Of a stretch of DNA of 6,924 nt, positions 5,919 through 6,924 are shown piece after piece. Each line of letters opens with the position of its first letter. Position 1 is the first letter of the stretch. Origin of the DNA: Pseudomonadota bacterium (GTDB taxonomy: Bacteria > Pseudomonadota > Gammaproteobacteria > Xanthomonadales > Rhodanobacteraceae); NCBI GenBank assembly GCA_025351555.1, contig JANXVS010000238.1, forward strand, positions 1 to 6,924, in the 5' to 3' direction. Position numbers and translations under genes: made by a program. Below the pieces are notes generated by a model. The model was given only the letters and a program-made list of their open reading frames with translations, made no database searches and had not been told where the DNA came from.

Positions 5919-5932
5919 TGCCGACGGGCCCG

Positions 5933-6760
5933 TTAGGGTTTAAGCCGCCCGGCCTTGTCGTCGGCCTTGGCCCGATCCCAGTACGCATCCTGTTCGGCCA
6001 GCGGCTTGCCTTCCAGCATCGTGCCGTCGGCCGCGGCCAGGGCCTCCATGCGCCGGAAGCGACGCTCGAATTTGGCATTGGCACCTCGCAACGCGGCCGA
6101 ATAATCCACCTTCGCCAGCCGTGCCAGATTGACGCAGACGAACAGCACATCGCCAATTTCGTCGGCGATGCGGGCAGGATCCGCGTTCGTGTCCAGCTCA
6201 TGCCGGACCTCGCTGATCTCTTCGACGAGCTTGTCCAGCACCGGGCGCGGATCGCTCCAGTCAAAGCCAATGGTCGATGCGCGCTTCTGCAATTTCAGCG
6301 CGCGTTGCCATTCAGGCAAGCCGCGCGGAATGCCGGCGAGTACGCTGGTGTCGGCAGCGCCCGCCTGCGTGCGTTCGTTGCGCTTGTGCTGTTCCCAAGC
6401 CTGCGTCTGTGCCGCGGCATTTTCCACTTTTTCTACGTTTCCACTTTCATCCGGAAATACATGCGGATGACGGCGAACCATTTTGGCGCAAATCGCTTGC
6501 ACCACGTCGGCAAACGTGAACTGACCGATCTCCTGCGCCATGCGCGCATGGAATACGACTTGCAGCAGTAGGTCACCTAGCTCGTCGCGCAAATCGGCAT
6601 AATCGCGGCGGTCGATCGCGTCGGCGACTTCGTAGGCTTCCTCGATCGTGTACGGCGCGATCGTGGCGAAATCCTGCTTCACATCCCAGGGGCAGCCGTG
6701 TTCGGGATCGCGCAGTGTGGCCATGATGCGCAGCAGGTCGTCGATGCTGCGCTCAGGCAT
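5933..6760 (-). CDS. mazG: Nucleoside triphosphate pyrophosphohydrolase MazG
   Basis: MazG hydrolyses (d)NTPs to the monophosphate and pyrophosphate, clearing aberrant nucleotides in the cytoplasm; in E. coli it is also linked to ppGpp levels. The 275 residues match the usual two-domain bacterial length (about 263 in E. coli). The N-terminal domain has DPEHGCPWDVKQ (18-29), EEAYE (40-44) and DELGD (59-63). HPHVFPDE (98-105) and the GIPRGLPEWQRALKLQKRAS linker (143-162) follow. The C-terminal domain has EEISE (180-184) and DEIGD (200-204). Both magnesium-binding EExxE...ExxD sets are thus intact. The ATG at 6760 is chosen because conservation begins at once (RSIDDLLRIMATLRDPE) and GGAG lies 9 bases upstream; an upstream extension of the frame only reads antisense-like material within cysQ. 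It overlaps the cysQ stop by 8 bases, which implies cotranscription and translational coupling. Confidence 0.96.
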   Translation of the reverse strand: MPERSIDDLLRIMATLRDPEHGCPWDVKQDFATIAPYTIEEAYEVADAIDRRDYADLRDELGDLLLQVVFHARMAQEIGQFTFADVVQAICAKMVRRHPHVFPDESGNVEKVENAAAQTQAWEQHKRNERTQAGAADTSVLAGIPRGLPEWQRALKLQKRASTIGFDWSDPRPVLDKLVEEISEVRHELDTNADPARIADEIGDVLFVCVNLARLAKVDYSAALRGANAKFERRFRRMEALAAADGTMLEGKPLAEQDAYWDRAKADDKAGRLKP

Positions 6761-6924
6761 GCCCGGTATCTCCACGCAACAAGCCAGCCCAATCGATGGC
6801 GGTATCGCCGAATGCCAGAAAATCCGGATTGAGCAATGATTCTTTCGTGTTGTAACGCAGGGACGCGCCAGCCAGATCAGTGACGCTGCCGCCGGCTTGT
6901 TCAAGAACGCACTGGCCGGCCGCG
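6753..6924 (-). CDS. cysQ: 3'(2'),5'-bisphosphate nucleotidase CysQ, C-terminal 56 residues
   Basis: Only the end of the gene lies in the window; it enters from the right edge. The visible 56 residues begin AAGQCVLEQAGGSVTDL, the segment that directly follows the conserved WD metal-binding pair of the inositol monophosphatase-like fold. They continue with a YNTKESLLNPDFLAFGD stretch typical of CysQ (ESLLNP). CysQ removes the 3' phosphate of PAP, the by-product of PAPS reduction in sulfate assimilation, giving AMP. A related inositol monophosphatase (SuhB) is the alternative, but the ESLLNP ending favours CysQ. The TGA at 6755-6753 lies inside the start of mazG, so the two genes form one unit. 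Confidence 0.85.
   Translation of the reverse strand, partial: AAGQCVLEQAGGSVTDLAGASLRYNTKESLLNPDFLAFGDTAIDWAGLLRGDTGHA

Noticed and set aside
5873..6571. 232-residue plus-strand open frame opposite mazG
   Set aside because: The minus strand encodes an unmistakable MazG; the plus frame shows no domain.

Overview
The window is GC-rich, densely packed bacterial chromosome. Gene content (CysJ and CysQ of assimilatory sulfate reduction, a two-domain MazG, DUF486, MAPEG and Mpo1-like membrane proteins, a PilZ protein) together with the codon use fits a gammaproteobacterium, most likely of the order Lysobacterales/Xanthomonadales (Rhodanobacteraceae-like). That placement is an inference from gene families, not from a database match. 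I see no tRNA, rRNA, CRISPR array, insertion sequence or prophage gene, and no stretch above 300 bases without a gene.

Layout from left to right. (1) On the minus strand, the first 453 residues of cysJ, the sulfite reductase flavoprotein, run off the left edge. A 182-bp gap upstream holds a 14-bp perfect palindrome. (2) On the minus strand follows a 512-residue exported protein with a Pmp-like right-handed beta-helix, a choice-of-anchor-Q type end and a sorting-signal-like C-terminal tail. (3) A 141-bp divergent intergenic region leads into a plus-strand c-di-GMP pair: a 108-residue PilZ protein, then a LuxR-type helix-turn-helix whose frame has no ordinary start and looks frameshifted relative to an ATG just after the PilZ stop. 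(4) On the plus strand lies a small four-helix DUF486 (DMT superfamily) membrane protein, tail-to-tail with a minus-strand MAPEG gene and sharing 4 bases with it. (5) The MAPEG gene is preceded by an Mpo1-like (DUF962) gene in the same orientation, 32 bp away across an AT-rich spacer. (6) A large imperfect hairpin separates these from a minus-strand secreted DUF4097 protein built on Ser-Gly-Asp repeats with an exact 19-residue period over its second half. (7) A 62-bp gap with a 13-bp direct repeat and interleaved dyads separates that gene from mazG, which overlaps the end of cysQ by 8 bases. cysQ runs off the right edge.

Functionally, cysQ (hydrolysis of PAP left by PAPS reduction) and cysJ (electrons for sulfite reduction) act at two steps of the same sulfur pathway, although separate transcription units divide them here. 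MazG is a house-cleaning NTP pyrophosphohydrolase translationally coupled to CysQ. The middle of the window is mostly envelope-directed (beta-helix protein, DUF4097 protein, three small membrane proteins), with one putative c-di-GMP signalling pair. The most interesting points are the PilZ/HTH arrangement, the regular SGD solenoid, and the two structured intergenic regions.
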